A stretch of DNA of 64,000 nucleotides from JAGWBD01 sp965197455 (GCA_965197455.1 OZ240208.1:806001-870000), one strand, 5' to 3'; counted from the stretch's first letter, positions 17,870 to 26,474 are shown. Program-made: numbers and translations. Notes: generated from the sequence alone by a model not told the origin.

Positions 17870-18193
17870 ATGAGCGACAGACCGAGCGCCACCCGCAGCA
17901 GCCAGTCACGGAGCTCACGCCCGGGCGACCGGCGCGGCGGCCCTCCCCGGCGCGGAGGGGGCGGACATCGTCGTCGCGGACGGCGCGTCATGCGTTTCTG
18001 CCCGGACGGCAAGTGCTTCGACTACAAGGACATTGATACCTTGCAACGCTACATCACCGAGTCAGGCAAGATCAGGCCGCGGCGTCAGACCGGAAACTGC
18101 GCGCGTTGCCAGCGCCAGCTGGCCCGCGAAATCAAGCGCGCGCGCCATCTGTCATTGCTGCCCTTTGTGGACAGTTCGGACAACAGCAGATAG
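17870..18193 (+). CDS. rpsR: 30S ribosomal protein S18, zinc-type with basic N-terminal extension
   Basis: 107 residues. The S18 core (CFDYKDIDTLQRYITESGKI, then RPRRQTGN, LAREIKRARHLSLLPFV) starts near residue 42. Two cysteine pairs, FCPDGKC and CARC, form the zinc site of the C+ type of S18. The first 40 residues are an Arg/Gly/Ser-rich basic tail likely to contact rRNA. AGGAG stands 7 bases before the ATG. The gene follows rpsF without an intervening ssb. Confidence 0.95.
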   Translation: MSDRPSATRSSQSRSSRPGDRRGGPPRRGGGGHRRRGRRVMRFCPDGKCFDYKDIDTLQRYITESGKIRPRRQTGNCARCQRQLAREIKRARHLSLLPFVDSSDNSR

Positions 18194-18251
18194 CAAGCGG
18201 CCGGCGTCAAGCCTGGCCTTGACTTGACCAGGGGAAACAGGAGCGCAGGCG

Positions 18252-19598
18252 ATGGCAAAACGGCGGCGGCAGACAACCGGGCTTCCCAGGCGGCGCAGCG
18301 CGTCCGCTGCGGAGCAGGAGGATGGCGGGCGCGAGTATGTCACTCGTGCCGAGCGCGAATCACGCCTTCAGCGCTGGGTCCTCATTGGCACCGGTATCAC
18401 CATTGCCCTGGTCGTTATTATCCTGGTGGGCGCCATCGTTGTCGAGCTGCTTGTCACGCCCAACAGCACGGCTGCGCGAGTGGCCGACGAAACCATCTCA
18501 ATCTCGGCGTTTCAGGAGCGGGTACGCCTCGAGCGCGCGATTCTGAATACGCGCATCAACAATTACGTGTCCCTGCTATCAGCCAGTGGCCTCGACGTCA
18601 ACCAGTTCGCCGGCCAGGAGCCCTTGCGCGGCTGGTTGGCCCAGGTGCAGAATGCGGATCAGCTGGGCAGCACCGTCCTCGATACCATGATTGAAGATGT
18701 ACTCATCAGGCAGGAAGCTGCTTCCCTTGGCCTGAGCGTTGGACAGGAGCAGATTGACGTTCAGGTAAACGAGTTCCTGGGTCTGATACCCCCAGCGCAA
18801 GAGCCGGAAGCGGAAGTAGATCCGCGCCCGACGGCCGTCCCGAGCGCCACGCGCACACCTCTGGTTTCGCCAACGCCACGCCTGCAGCCGACCGTCACCC
18901 ACACGCCGGTCGTTGCAGAGCCGAGCGCCACAGCGACCGTTGCTGTTGACGCGACAGCGACCTGGACGCCAGTACCGCCCACGGTTACTCCAACTTTCGA
19001 GGAAGTCGAGCAAGAGCAGGCCGGGTTGCGTGAGCAGATCCTCAACGATCTGGCCAGCACTGCGCGCATCAGTGAAGACCGCCTGGACGAATTCTTCGAA
19101 GCGCTTGCCTTGCGTGAGGCACTCACCGCAGAGCGTTCCGAGCTGGTGGACAGCCTGCCGCATGTGAATGCGCGTCATATCCTGGTTACAGAGGAAGACA
19201 CGGCCGCCAAACTCATGGCTGCGCTAAATGAGGGCGAATCTTTCGCCGCGCTGGCCATGGCCAATTCGCTGGATACAGCCAGCGGCAACAATGGCGGCGA
19301 ACTGGGCTGGGGGCCTGTGAGTAATTATGTGCGACCCTTCGCCGAAGCCGCACTGGCCGCCGAGCCAGGCGCAGTTGTCGGCCCGGTTCAATCAGAATAC
19401 GGCTGGCATATCATTCAGGTGCGGGCCCGTGAAGCGCGAGTCGTCAATGAAACCCTGATTGAAAACGCGCGCAACACCGAGTTCCAGAACTGGCTGCAGG
19501 ATCTACGTGATGCTCAGGTTGAGGCTATCGAGATCTTCCCAATCTGGGCGGATAACGTGCCGGACGATCCCATCCTGCTGCTGACCGGCCAGGGGTAA
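18252..19598 (+). CDS. PpiC/parvulin-type peptidyl-prolyl isomerase, membrane-anchored foldase
   Basis: 448 residues. A basic cytoplasmic N-terminus (KRRRQTTGLPRRR) precedes one membrane helix (about 45-72, WVLIGTGITIALVVIILVGA), so the rest is extracytoplasmic. A SurA-like N-terminal chaperone region with ETISISAFQERVRLERA follows, interrupted by a Thr/Pro-rich low-complexity linker at about 190-255 (many TPxxT and ATxT units). The parvulin domain sits at about 305-395: HVNARHILV, GESFAALAMANSLD, NGGELGWGP, YGWHIIQV. It probably helps exported proteins fold. AGGAG lies 8 bases before the ATG. Confidence 0.9.
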   Translation: MAKRRRQTTGLPRRRSASAAEQEDGGREYVTRAERESRLQRWVLIGTGITIALVVIILVGAIVVELLVTPNSTAARVADETISISAFQERVRLERAILNTRINNYVSLLSASGLDVNQFAGQEPLRGWLAQVQNADQLGSTVLDTMIEDVLIRQEAASLGLSVGQEQIDVQVNEFLGLIPPAQEPEAEVDPRPTAVPSATRTPLVSPTPRLQPTVTHTPVVAEPSATATVAVDATATWTPVPPTVTPTFEEVEQEQAGLREQILNDLASTARISEDRLDEFFEALALREALTAERSELVDSLPHVNARHILVTEEDTAAKLMAALNEGESFAALAMANSLDTASGNNGGELGWGPVSNYVRPFAEAALAAEPGAVVGPVQSEYGWHIIQVRAREARVVNETLIENARNTEFQNWLQDLRDAQVEAIEIFPIWADNVPDDPILLLTGQG

Positions 19599-19601
19599 AA
19601 T
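19596..19601 (+). promoter_or_regulatory. Candidate -10 box six bases before a GTG start
   Basis: TAAAAT overlaps the stop codon of the PpiC gene and ends six bases before the GTG at 19608, the same spacing as the two leaderless candidates elsewhere in the window. No convincing -35 is seen. Confidence 0.25.
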
Positions 19602-19607
19602 TCGCTC

Positions 19608-19775
19608 GTGACAACCGGGACTGCCCTGCTGCTGCTGCGCGTATTCTCCGGCATGTTTCTGGTAACCATCCTGCTGGCGTTGCTTGGCGTCCTGTGGCGC
19701 GTTACGACAGACCTTGCACTGAACTCCCTGTTTGCCGGCAAGAATCCGGAGGGGGATGATGCAGGAGCAAATTGA
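19608..19775 (+). CDS. Small single-pass membrane protein (hypothetical)
   Basis: A 55-codon frame starting GTG. It encodes a polypeptide with one clear hydrophobic helix (TALLLLRVFSGMFLVTILLA then LLGVLW) followed by a short polar tail ending EGDDAGAN. It starts 9 bases after the PpiC gene stop, overlaps the MTA phosphorylase start by 17 bases, and fills an otherwise empty gap. This arrangement suggests translational coupling to mtnP. No Shine-Dalgarno sequence precedes the GTG. No family recognised; could be a bystander frame, but hydrophobicity and position favour a real gene. Confidence 0.5.
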   Translation: MTTGTALLLLRVFSGMFLVTILLALLGVLWRVTTDLALNSLFAGKNPEGDDAGAN

Positions 19776-20622
19776 CATTGCCGTGATCGGTGGTTCCGGG
19801 CTCTACGACATGCCCGGGATTGATGATCGCAGCAGTATTCACATCGCAACGCCCTGGGGTGAACCTTCTGGCGAGATCGTGCTTGGCACGTTGCGCGGCA
19901 AACGCGTCGCCTTTCTGCCACGCCATGGCCCCGGTCATCGACTCAGCCCTTCCCAGGTTCCCTATCGCGCCAACATCTTCGCGCTCAAAACCCTGGGCGT
20001 ACGCTTCGTCATTGCAGTCAACGCCTGTGGCTCCTTGCGTGAAAACTATCAGCCCGGCCACATCGTTATTCCCGACCAACTCTACGACAATACTCGCGGC
20101 CAGCGCCAGGTCTCATTTTTTGAGCGCGATCTGGTCGCGCATATCTCGGTTGCAGATCCCTTTTGCGAAACGCTGCGCGATATTCTGGCAAATTCTGTTG
20201 CCAGCGCTGGCGGCACAGTCCACAGGGAAGGCACCTTTCTCATCATCGAAGGTCCCCGTTTCAGTACCCGCGGCGAAAGCCACATCTTCCGCCAATGGGG
20301 TTGCAGCATCATCGGCATGACCGCCTGTCCGGAGGCCTTCCTTGCGCGTGAGGCAGAAATGTCCTATGCCTCCCTGGCACATGTCACCGACTATGACGTC
20401 TGGAAGGACGAACCGGTGACAGTCGAGAAGGTCGTCGCCGTCATGCAGGAAAACCTGCGGGTCGTGCAAGGCAGCATCGCAGCAGCCGTTGACCGGATCG
20501 ATGGCGCTACCTCCAGTAGCGCCCATACAGCCCTGGACAATGCCATCATGGTCGAGCGCGACCAGGTGCCGCCTGACTTGCTGAGAAAACTGGGGCCAGT
20601 CGTCGCGCGTCGCTTCGCCTGA
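19759..20622 (+). CDS. mtnP: S-methyl-5'-thioadenosine phosphorylase
   Basis: Cleaves methylthioadenosine with phosphate to adenine and methylthioribose-1-phosphate in the methionine salvage pathway. 287 residues with AVIGGSGLYDMPG, PRHGPGHRLSPSQVPYRAN, VNACGSLRENYQPG, the conserved EGPRFSTRGES, GMTACPEAFLAREAEM and TDYDVW, all diagnostic of the MTAP branch of purine nucleoside phosphorylases. Two adjacent ATGs occur after GGAGGGGG; the second (19759) has better spacing, the first (19756) adds one Met. The stop overlaps the SEDS gene (TGATG). Confidence 0.94.
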   Translation: MQEQIDIAVIGGSGLYDMPGIDDRSSIHIATPWGEPSGEIVLGTLRGKRVAFLPRHGPGHRLSPSQVPYRANIFALKTLGVRFVIAVNACGSLRENYQPGHIVIPDQLYDNTRGQRQVSFFERDLVAHISVADPFCETLRDILANSVASAGGTVHREGTFLIIEGPRFSTRGESHIFRQWGCSIIGMTACPEAFLAREAEMSYASLAHVTDYDVWKDEPVTVEKVVAVMQENLRVVQGSIAAAVDRIDGATSSSAHTALDNAIMVERDQVPPDLLRKLGPVVARRFA

Positions 20623-21830
20623 TGCGCCCCCGACCCGCAGCGGATACTGCGCTGCTGCTGCTGTCGGGTATATTCCTGTTCGTCAACTTTCTGTCACTCG
20701 GCATCCAGCGTGAGAGCGTCTTGCAGCTGGCTCACTGGAGCCATCTGCTGACCTGGATACTGTGTGCGGCCGCCGGGCAGCGCTGGTTGATGTGGCGCAT
20801 GCCTCAGCGCGACCGTCTAATATTCCCGCTTGTCATGGCTCAGGCCGGTTGGGGTCTGCTGTTGGTCGACCGTCTGGTTCCTGCCTTCGCGGACCGGCAG
20901 ACCTTGTGGCTGCCCGGGGGCCTGGCCATCTCATTGATTCTGGCGTCATGGCCGCCACTCCTGAAACTCCTGCGACGAAGCGGGCGCATCCCCGTGGCTT
21001 TCATTGCCCTGCTGCTTGTGGCTACAGTCGCCCTTGATGGCGAGAGCGCCCGCCTGTCTGGCGAGTTGTTCAGGTTGGCGTTGGTGATTCACTTCTGTGT
21101 GTGGCTGGCCAGCAGTCCCCTGCAAATGAAGCCCGCAGCCTGGTTGCGTTCACACAGCTGGCGCTGGCTGCTGTGGGGCCTGCCACTGCTCATTCTGGTC
21201 TGGCAGCGTGATACGGGCACTGCGTTGCTCACCGGAGTAATCATGCTGCTACTGCTTAACGTAGTAGCCAGTTCGCGCCGCGTCCTTGTAGCCAGCATGG
21301 TGCTGTGCATCATCAGCGGACTGCTTGCCTGGTGGCAGTTCGATGTAGTGCGCCAGCGTGTAACCAACTGGGTAGACCCATGGACAGACGCCAGCGACAA
21401 CGGCTATCAACTGGTGCAAGGCCTGCTGGCCTTCGCTGAAGGGGGGCTTACAGGCACGGGTGCAGGGCAAGGTCAACCTCTCTACGTCCCGGTCGTTCAT
21501 ACGGACCTGGTGCTGGCGGCCCTGGCGGAAGAGTGGGGTCTGCTTGGTGTGCTCACCCTGCTGGCCCTCGCGGCAACGCTGACTCTGCGAGGTCTGCGGG
21601 TCTCATTGAGGCTGCGCGCACGCAGATTCCATTGTCTGCTGGCCACAGGCATGACCCTGGCGCTGGCTGTACAAGGTCTCATCATCAACGCCGGCGTCCT
21701 CAAACTGTTGCCCCTTACCGGCGTCACCCTGCCATTCCTGGGCTACGGCGGCAGTTCACTCCTTTTTAGCCTGCTGGCCGCGGCGCTGCTACTGCGCCTG
21801 TCCAGCGAAGCCGTGGACGCCTCCACATGA
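20622..21830 (+). CDS. SEDS-family peptidoglycan glycosyltransferase (RodA/FtsW-like)
   Basis: 402 residues, about ten membrane helices. The SEDS region contains LVWQRDTGTALLTGVIMLLL (with the conserved Asp), then DNGYQLVQGLLAFAEGGLTGTGAGQGQ, VPVVHTDLVLAALAEEWGLLG, and a final segment GGSSLLFSLLAAALLL. SEDS proteins polymerise lipid II and work with a class B penicillin-binding protein. The next frame (ATGA overlap) is only a 70-residue stub that resembles the N-terminus of such a partner. Whether it acts in elongation or division cannot be decided. Confidence 0.9.
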   Translation: MRPRPAADTALLLLSGIFLFVNFLSLGIQRESVLQLAHWSHLLTWILCAAAGQRWLMWRMPQRDRLIFPLVMAQAGWGLLLVDRLVPAFADRQTLWLPGGLAISLILASWPPLLKLLRRSGRIPVAFIALLLVATVALDGESARLSGELFRLALVIHFCVWLASSPLQMKPAAWLRSHSWRWLLWGLPLLILVWQRDTGTALLTGVIMLLLLNVVASSRRVLVASMVLCIISGLLAWWQFDVVRQRVTNWVDPWTDASDNGYQLVQGLLAFAEGGLTGTGAGQGQPLYVPVVHTDLVLAALAEEWGLLGVLTLLALAATLTLRGLRVSLRLRARRFHCLLATGMTLALAVQGLIINAGVLKLLPLTGVTLPFLGYGGSSLLFSLLAAALLLRLSSEAVDAST

Positions 21831-22039
21831 TTCAGGCACGCAGCATTCGCATGTTGGCAGTAGCGCTCCTGCTTGCCTACCTGGCAATCGCCCTCGCTGC
21901 AGCCTGGTGGGCATGGAGCGGACGTACGGATTTCGTCCAGCGAGCCGACAATGCACGTCGGGCTCCCCTGGTCACGTCGACCGTCGCTGCAGCAGACGAG
22001 GAGTTAATTATTCCAGTCTCCGCAACCCCAGTCGCTTGA
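21827..22039 (+). pseudogene. Stub resembling the N-terminus of a class B penicillin-binding protein
   Basis: 70 codons starting in an ATGA overlap with the SEDS gene. It has one N-terminal membrane helix (RMLAVALLLAYLAIALAAAW) followed by FVQRADNARR, the pattern found at the start of PBP2/PbpA-type transpeptidases just before the RGxIxDR motif. That motif and all transpeptidase sequence are missing; a stop comes after VSATPVA and the last 32 bases overlap the convergent PHP gene. It may be a truncated remnant of the usual rodA-pbpA pair or a small SEDS-associated membrane peptide. Confidence 0.45.
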
Positions 22040-22676
22040 CCCACTTCGCCGCCGTGCTGTTGAAATGCACCAGCGGTGAGCTGGGCCGGCACAGTTGCCC
22101 GGCAGTCCGCAACGCATCCAGGAAGTCTTCCGGGTTATCTGCAAACGGGCGCATCAGCTGCAGTGTGCGTCCGTACTCCGGGCCGGAGTGTGCGTCCGAG
22201 CCAACGCTTCCGATCAGACCATGTGATAGCGCAAACTGGTGCGCGCGTTCGTTGTCCTGCGCGTAAAGACAGCGCGCATTGAAAACCTCGATTGCATCCA
22301 CCTTGTCGATGATGCGTTCCAGATTCTCCTGCTGCCACGCTCCATGACGCAAGCGGTCAAAGGGGTGCGACACGCTGATGACCGCTCCCTGGTCGCGCAG
22401 GCGCTGAATTGTCACTTCGGGCGTCAAGCCAGGTGGCACGCTTTCGCGCAGGAACCAGGCCAGTAGTTCTCCCTGCGTGGTCATCACCTCCTCACCCACG
22501 ATGACAAGCCCGGGCGCCAGCTGTTTCAGGGCCAGCGCGCCTTCAGCCGTATTGTGGTCCGTAATGGCGATACGCGTGATGTCGCGTTCCCGGCACATGC
22601 GCAGTATCGTTTCCGGGCGGGTGAGTGAGTCTTTCGACCAGGCTGTGTGGGAATGCAGTTCAACTCTCCAGCTCAT
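22008..22676 (-). CDS. PHP-domain metal-dependent phosphoesterase
   Basis: 222 residues. PHP-domain metal-ligand motifs are visible: ELHSHTAWSKDS (HxH), AITDHNTAEGALAL (DH), VGEEVMTTQGELLAWFL (Glu), VSHPFDRLRHG (His), and GSDAHSGPEYGR (DxH). Family members include YciV/TrpH, which removes nucleotides from 5' or 3'-phosphorylated RNA or from small phosphoesters. The start MSWRVELHSH is chosen over a longer frame because upstream codons lie inside the flippase gene and lack family similarity; the ATG forms an ATGA overlap with the flippase stop. Substrate unknown. Confidence 0.87.
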   Translation of the reverse strand: MSWRVELHSHTAWSKDSLTRPETILRMCRERDITRIAITDHNTAEGALALKQLAPGLVIVGEEVMTTQGELLAWFLRESVPPGLTPEVTIQRLRDQGAVISVSHPFDRLRHGAWQQENLERIIDKVDAIEVFNARCLYAQDNERAHQFALSHGLIGSVGSDAHSGPEYGRTLQLMRPFADNPEDFLDALRTAGQLCRPSSPLVHFNSTAAKWVKRLGLRRLE

Positions 22677-23743
22677 ACACCCTCCAGCGTGGTAACAGCC
22701 TCCGCTGTCGTGGCCTGCCCAACCAAACTCCCGCCTGCAAACAGGCGGCGTCTGAACACCAGAGCGACCAGCAAACCGACCAGCACCCGCAACCACTTGT
22801 GAAAAAAGCTTTCGATGAGCGCGATTGCCGCTGCGCTGGACAGAGTGACAGCGGACTGTTGTGGCGCAACGATGGACAAGAGCATCGCACTGACCGACAG
22901 CTCGGTGATGCCAGCCCCGTTGGGAAGTCCGCTCAGCGCACCAATCAGCGGTGAAAGCGAAACAATCAGCAGCGTTTGCAGCAACAGTTCTCCGTTGAGC
23001 GGGACATCGAAGCCGTGTAGAATGATGAGCAGGATGGCGGCATCCCCCGTCGTCGCCAGCACACCAGGCAACAATACCCTGAGTAGATGCCGTGGACGCA
23101 GCAAATCTCTGCTGCCGAGCAGGAAAACGGCCAGCCACAATCGCCCACGTCGCAACAGTGGCAGTCGATCAAGGACTTGCAGGGCCACTCGTTGCGCTGT
23201 GGTGCTTTGAACAAACAGCAGCCCTCCAACCAGCAAGGCGGTGCCCACCACCAGCAGTGAACGGGCAGGTCCTGGTCCGAGTTCGGTCGCGCCCAACAGG
23301 AGACTGGCAGCGGCGAGGAGCAGCACCGCCAGCGTCTCAACCACGCGTTCGGCAAGGATGACGGGCACACCCTGGGTCAGCGGCAGCCCGGTCCAGCGCA
23401 TCAGCACCAGCGCTTTCAGCACTTCAGCCGACTTGCCGGGACTGACCGCCATCGTGAAGCCCGCAAGATACAGCAATGCGCTGTTGATTGATCCGATGGC
23501 GCGTCTTACGCCAACCACACCCAGAAAATACTGCCAGACCTGAAAACGGAAAAACCAGGAGACTGGTTTCAGGAGGGCGATCAGCAGCAAATGGTTAGGA
23601 GGAAAGCGACGCAACTGCAACAGTAAATCTTCCGTATTGACGACCAGCAGCAACACGGCGTAGATGCAGAAGGCAAGGCCGATGCCCAGCAGCAGGCGCC
23701 TGCGCGGCAGAGCTTCCCATGTACCGAATAACGGGCCGCTCAT
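22673..23743 (-). CDS. LPG_synthase_TM/YbhN-like integral membrane protein (UPF0104)
   Basis: 356 residues with about eight hydrophobic helices. The fold family (AglD, MprF N-terminus, YbhN) is suggested by LLIALLKPVSWFFRFQVWQY, SALLYLAGFTMAVSPGKSAEVLKALVL and the late SLSPLIGALSGLPNGAGITELSVSAMLL segment with Gly/Pro/Glu. Such proteins move or modify lipid-linked compounds across the membrane. First gene of a two-gene leftward operon with the PHP gene. Substrate unknown. Confidence 0.83.
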   Translation of the reverse strand: MSGPLFGTWEALPRRRLLLGIGLAFCIYAVLLLVVNTEDLLLQLRRFPPNHLLLIALLKPVSWFFRFQVWQYFLGVVGVRRAIGSINSALLYLAGFTMAVSPGKSAEVLKALVLMRWTGLPLTQGVPVILAERVVETLAVLLLAAASLLLGATELGPGPARSLLVVGTALLVGGLLFVQSTTAQRVALQVLDRLPLLRRGRLWLAVFLLGSRDLLRPRHLLRVLLPGVLATTGDAAILLIILHGFDVPLNGELLLQTLLIVSLSPLIGALSGLPNGAGITELSVSAMLLSIVAPQQSAVTLSSAAAIALIESFFHKWLRVLVGLLVALVFRRRLFAGGSLVGQATTAEAVTTLEGV

Positions 23744-23763
23744 CGTCGGGAGAAATCTGTCGC

Positions 23764-23769
23764 TATACT
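23764..23769 (+). promoter_or_regulatory. Candidate -10 box upstream of the YigZ-like gene
   Basis: TATACT in the 72-base gap between the divergent flippase and YigZ genes. The reverse strand of the same spot reads TATAGC, so it might serve both directions. No clear -35. Confidence 0.3.
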
Positions 23770-23815
23770 GGAAGGGTTGTGAGTTGTCCGGCAGGTACCG
23801 GGTTGGTGTTTTGGA

Positions 23816-24442
23816 ATGACTACACGTAGCGGTGTTGACGGATATCTCATACCACGCCTGCCCTTGCGTGATAGCTTGACCGTGATGAATTCACGCTTCA
23901 TCACCAGCATTCGGCGAGTGGACAGCGTCGTTGCAGCGCGCGCACAACTGGCTGCCGTTCGTGCGGAACTCCCTGACGCATCGCACCATGTTTACGCTTT
24001 CCGCGTGGGTTTCGGCAACAGCGTGACCGAGGGCATGAGCGACGATAGCGAACCCAGGGGAACTGCCGGCCCACCGGTGCTGGCTGTGCTGCGTGGCACA
24101 GAAATCGGTGACATCCTGGTGGTCGTCTCCCGCTACTTCGGCGGTACGAAACTGGGAACCGGTGGACTGGTTCGTGCGTACAGCGAAGCCGCCCGTCGTG
24201 GACTCGCTGCCCTTGAGACTGAACGCAAGATTGAATGGGACACGCTGGGGATCGATATCTCCTATGCGCTCTTCGAGCAGGTCAAACGCCTGATCGCACA
24301 ATACGATGGCATCATTACCGGAACCGATTTCGCAGGTTCCGTCACAATCTACGCGCGCTTCCCGCACAATACCACTGCTGCCTTCAGTGAGGGACTGCTT
24401 GAACTGAGCGCCGGGCGCAGTGAGGCCCTGCTGCTTGATTAG
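23816..24442 (+). CDS. yigZ: YigZ/IMPACT-family protein
   Basis: 208 residues. The UPF0029 core shows SRFITSIRRVDSVVAARAQL, ASHHVYAFRVG, MSDDSEPRGTAGPPVL, and VVSRYFGGTKLGTGGLVRAYSEAARRGL, the family hallmark. A DUF1949-type ferredoxin-like domain forms the C-terminal third. Relatives bind nucleic acids or ribosomes, but no precise bacterial function is settled. The 3' end overlaps the convergent TPR gene by four bases. No good Shine-Dalgarno sequence precedes the ATG; a later ATG at residue 24 would truncate little conserved sequence. Confidence 0.9.
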   Translation: MTTRSGVDGYLIPRLPLRDSLTVMNSRFITSIRRVDSVVAARAQLAAVRAELPDASHHVYAFRVGFGNSVTEGMSDDSEPRGTAGPPVLAVLRGTEIGDILVVVSRYFGGTKLGTGGLVRAYSEAARRGLAALETERKIEWDTLGIDISYALFEQVKRLIAQYDGIITGTDFAGSVTIYARFPHNTTAAFSEGLLELSAGRSEALLLD

Positions 24443-26448
24443 CCACCGCCCAGCAAGGCAGAGATGCGCGCGCGGGCTTGCACCAGTACAGGGTGTCGGG
24501 GAGCCAGCGCCTCGGCCCGCGCCAGGCAACTGCGCGCAGCCACTTCCTGCCCATCCTCAAACAGGTACTGTCCGGTTATGGCCAGCAGGGGCACATCGTT
24601 GGGATTCTGCGCCAGGCCCTTGCCCAGGTATTCGAAGGCCAGCTCAGCTTCGGCAGCCTGCCACAGCTGCTCTCCCAGCAGCGCCGCCAGCTCGGCATCC
24701 GACGGAAAACGCCGGTAGCCATCAAGCAAGGTTTCCAGCGCAGTCGCGGCCTCGTCCCAGCCAATGTAGGCCCTCGCCAGTAGCGCGTGCATGCCACCCA
24801 GCCCCGGCGCACGCAAGATAATCTGCTCCAGCCATTCCGTGTCCTCGCTGCGCAGGCTGTTGCCAGCATCCAGCACGCTCTCAATCTCGCCCAGACGCAT
24901 CTCGAACTCCGGCTCTTCCGCCATGAGCTGCAGTCGCGCTATCTCGGCTTGCGTCTCCTCATCCACGGCCACCTGGCGCAGCTGCTCGAGCAGCACATAA
25001 AGCGCATCCTCATCCTGCTCCAGCAGCAACACTTCTGCCAGGTTCAGGCCCAGCTCCAGGTTTTTAGGCTGTTGCTCGAAAGCATTCTGCAACAGCCGCA
25101 GGGCCGGCTCCAGCGAGTCCAGGCCGTAACAGGCATCAATGACCTGACGTAAGGCTTCAGCGCCTCCCTCCAGCGCGACCAACCGTTCAAAGGTCGGCCA
25201 GAAGCGCGCGTCCTCGCTGTCAAGGTCAGCCAGCGTGACCAGCATCCGCTGCAACAGTTCCGGCTCTTCCGGCGTGAGCTTGTGCGCAGCCTCCCAGGCT
25301 GCCAGCGCTTCCCACAGCTGGGTGTCATCCGGCTTCTGCTGCGGATCGACGAACACACAGGCCTCACAGACCATGCCTCCCAGTTCCATGGCCTGCAGCA
25401 AATCGCCATAGTAGGCCAACAGTTCGCTGCTGCCCTGCCCGGCCTCGATTGCATCCTGCAGTGCATCAACCGCTTCAGACACACGGCCGCTGCGGCGATA
25501 CAGGTCAGCCAACGCCAACGCGAGCGATGAACTCTCCACAGCATCGGGCGTATCCAGCAAGTCTGTTGCCCGCCCGGGCGCCCCCCTGGTGAACAGGGCT
25601 TCCGCCATGATGATCGTCGCTGCGTCGAATGCGGGAAATATTTCCCTGTGCTGTGCAACGGCCGGCAACAGCGCCTCCACATCCTCGCTGAAGTGCAGCC
25701 AGCGCGCCAGACACCTGGCATGGAGCCAGGCACCGCACTCACCCAGCGGGCGCGCCTGCTGTGCCAGTTGCTGCAGAGACTCCAGCACGCGGTCATCAGG
25801 CCAGGCCTGGCCCCACTGGCGCAGATAGAGATTCAACTCCTGCCTGAAAGCCAGCGCCAGTGTTTCCTGCAACGGCCCCTCATCCCATTCACCGCTTGTA
25901 TACAGAGGTGAATTTCTGCGTTTGGCCTGGACAGCAAGCGTTGCCCCGATCTGCTCAGCGACATCCGGCAACACAGCAACCAGCGCAGTCAGATTGTCGG
26001 CATGGATCTGGAATCTGGCTGGCGGCGCGTCATCAGCAAGACGGTCGTCCTCCACAAACAGGGTTAAATGCAGGCCGGCGTCGACGCTTTCCAGCTCGCC
26101 CCAGATGCCCACGTTGTCGTCCAGCCACTCCAGCTGCCAGTAATCCACGCCGAACTGCGAATCGGCGATCGTCCACTGCCATCGCGATGGCTCGCCCTGC
26201 AGCCGGGCGGCCAGACGATACACACGCGCGCCCTGCCAGCGTTCCAGCAGAAAGCCCAACAAGGTGAACAGACTCATGCCGAGCAGCGGCAATTCTGCGG
26301 AGCGAATGGGCCATAGCCCGATGCGCAACGCTGGCTGCCCGGCGTAGAGTGCCTGCCCTTCGCTGCCAGCCGTGCCGAAAATCGCCGTTGGCGTGTTGGG
26401 CGCCGCCATCTGGCCCTGCATCATGAGCCGTTGTGCAAATGCCCGCAT
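24439..26448 (-). CDS. Large TPR-repeat protein of unknown function
   Basis: About 669 residues. The N-terminal third has no recognised domain, with a Trp-rich patch (RWQWTIADSQFGVDYWQLEWLDD split over two short beta-like runs). From about residue 270 on there are degenerate tetratricopeptide units, for example ALADLYRRSGRVSEAVDALQ, AYYGDLLQAMELGG, LNLAEVLLLEQDEDALYVLL, ALLARAYIGWDEAATALETL and YLGKGLAQNPNDVPLLAITG. The composition is strongly acidic (Glu/Asp, Leu/Ala). Likely a cytoplasmic scaffold. The start at 26448 follows AGGAG; an ATG at 26460 is closer to the promoter but has no ribosome site. Confidence 0.75.
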   Translation of the reverse strand: MRAFAQRLMMQGQMAAPNTPTAIFGTAGSEGQALYAGQPALRIGLWPIRSAELPLLGMSLFTLLGFLLERWQGARVYRLAARLQGEPSRWQWTIADSQFGVDYWQLEWLDDNVGIWGELESVDAGLHLTLFVEDDRLADDAPPARFQIHADNLTALVAVLPDVAEQIGATLAVQAKRRNSPLYTSGEWDEGPLQETLALAFRQELNLYLRQWGQAWPDDRVLESLQQLAQQARPLGECGAWLHARCLARWLHFSEDVEALLPAVAQHREIFPAFDAATIIMAEALFTRGAPGRATDLLDTPDAVESSSLALALADLYRRSGRVSEAVDALQDAIEAGQGSSELLAYYGDLLQAMELGGMVCEACVFVDPQQKPDDTQLWEALAAWEAAHKLTPEEPELLQRMLVTLADLDSEDARFWPTFERLVALEGGAEALRQVIDACYGLDSLEPALRLLQNAFEQQPKNLELGLNLAEVLLLEQDEDALYVLLEQLRQVAVDEETQAEIARLQLMAEEPEFEMRLGEIESVLDAGNSLRSEDTEWLEQIILRAPGLGGMHALLARAYIGWDEAATALETLLDGYRRFPSDAELAALLGEQLWQAAEAELAFEYLGKGLAQNPNDVPLLAITGQYLFEDGQEVAARSCLARAEALAPRHPVLVQARARISALLGGG

Positions 26449-26474
26449 CTCACTCCTCATTCAAGCTTCGGCGC

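Noticed and set aside
22677..23138. 154-codon upstream extension of the PHP gene
   Set aside because: It is the shadow of the flippase gene on the same strand; PHP family sequence starts at MSWRVELHSH, in an ATGA overlap.
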